A DNA stretch of 64,000 nucleotides from Dipylidium caninum. Its lineage: Eukaryota; Platyhelminthes; Cestoda; Cyclophyllidea; Dipylidiidae. Both the position numbers and the translations under genes were made by a program. Positions 63,675-64,000 of the stretch are shown here, piece after piece. The notes beneath the pieces are model-generated. The model was given only the letters and a program-made list of their open reading frames with translations, was not told the DNA's origin and made no database searches. The stretch lies in the NCBI GenBank assembly GCA_017562135.1, contig QEYB01000093.1, positions 1 through 64,000 on the forward strand. The letters are read 5' to 3'. How positions within the stretch are numbered: position 1 is the first letter of the stretch; the number at the start of each line of letters is the position of its first letter.

Positions 63675-64000
63675 CTGCGAAGAAATGTAGAGGTAGCGAT
63701 TAACCCCTTGTTCATAAGTGCGATTGAAAAACAACCGTCGGAAAAGTATTCATTATGGAGTTCTCACTTTTTGCGAGTCAATACACTCCACAGTGAAGGG
63801 AAACATCTAAACTACAACCCCAAATGTAAAAAAATGAGTAACACAAAGCGATTCTCACACATTAATCTGGATCAAGTCAACGGTACACTAATTAAACAGT
63901 GTCTTGACATGTTTGGTGGCAATGCTACGTCTGCGTATCCCTTCGATGTCTAACGTAAGCCCGCGCATCACCCATAAAACATTTAGTCAAAAAGGAAGAA
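63675..64000. other. Right edge, no feature seen
   Basis: Probably intron of the TLC-like gene. The plus-strand frame 63708-63953 has no recognisable similarity and no convincing splice sites. Confidence 0.4.

Overview
The window is animal nuclear DNA: intron-rich genes, no operons, and proteins of animal type (alanine aminotransferase, an SLC3 amino-acid-transporter heavy chain, an intraflagellar-transport dynein subunit, an axonemal dynein heavy chain). The very short introns (many of 28-60 nt beside kilobase-long ones) and the AT-rich intergenic DNA fit a flatworm, most likely a tapeworm or relative. That taxonomic call is inference.

Layout. 1-6557: 5' part of an alanine aminotransferase gene on the minus strand, with its 3' end beyond the left edge. 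6885-21303: a large inverted duplication. Two arms of about 4.7 kb (6885-11601 and 16649-21303) each carry one SLC3 heavy-chain gene, facing each other, around a single-copy spacer of about 5 kb. The spacer holds a complete dynein-2 light intermediate chain gene (DYNC2LI1, 14286-15773, eight exons, 339 aa). 21304-44750: a gene-poor stretch of about 23 kb with several GC-richer islands and a few candidate exons, none of which I can name. 44751-62116: a complete axonemal dynein heavy chain of DNAH1 type, 35 exons with matching splice phases giving about 4143 residues. 63314-63674: the last exon of a probable TLC-domain membrane protein on the minus strand, entering from the right edge.

Function. 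DYNC2LI1 and DNAH1 both serve cilia: retrograde intraflagellar transport and inner-arm motility. The SLC3 genes would supply a surface partner for amino-acid transporters, and the aminotransferase (with a likely mitochondrial presequence) acts in amino-acid metabolism. I see no operon-like coordination.

Most notable: the inverted duplication has blocks that are practically identical, introns included, next to blocks that have clearly diverged, which suggests gene conversion between arms. Neither SLC3 copy is fully open as assembled, and they are broken at different places. DYNC2LI1 has five introns of only 28-34 nt. Two genes have their stop codon inside the AATAAA signal.
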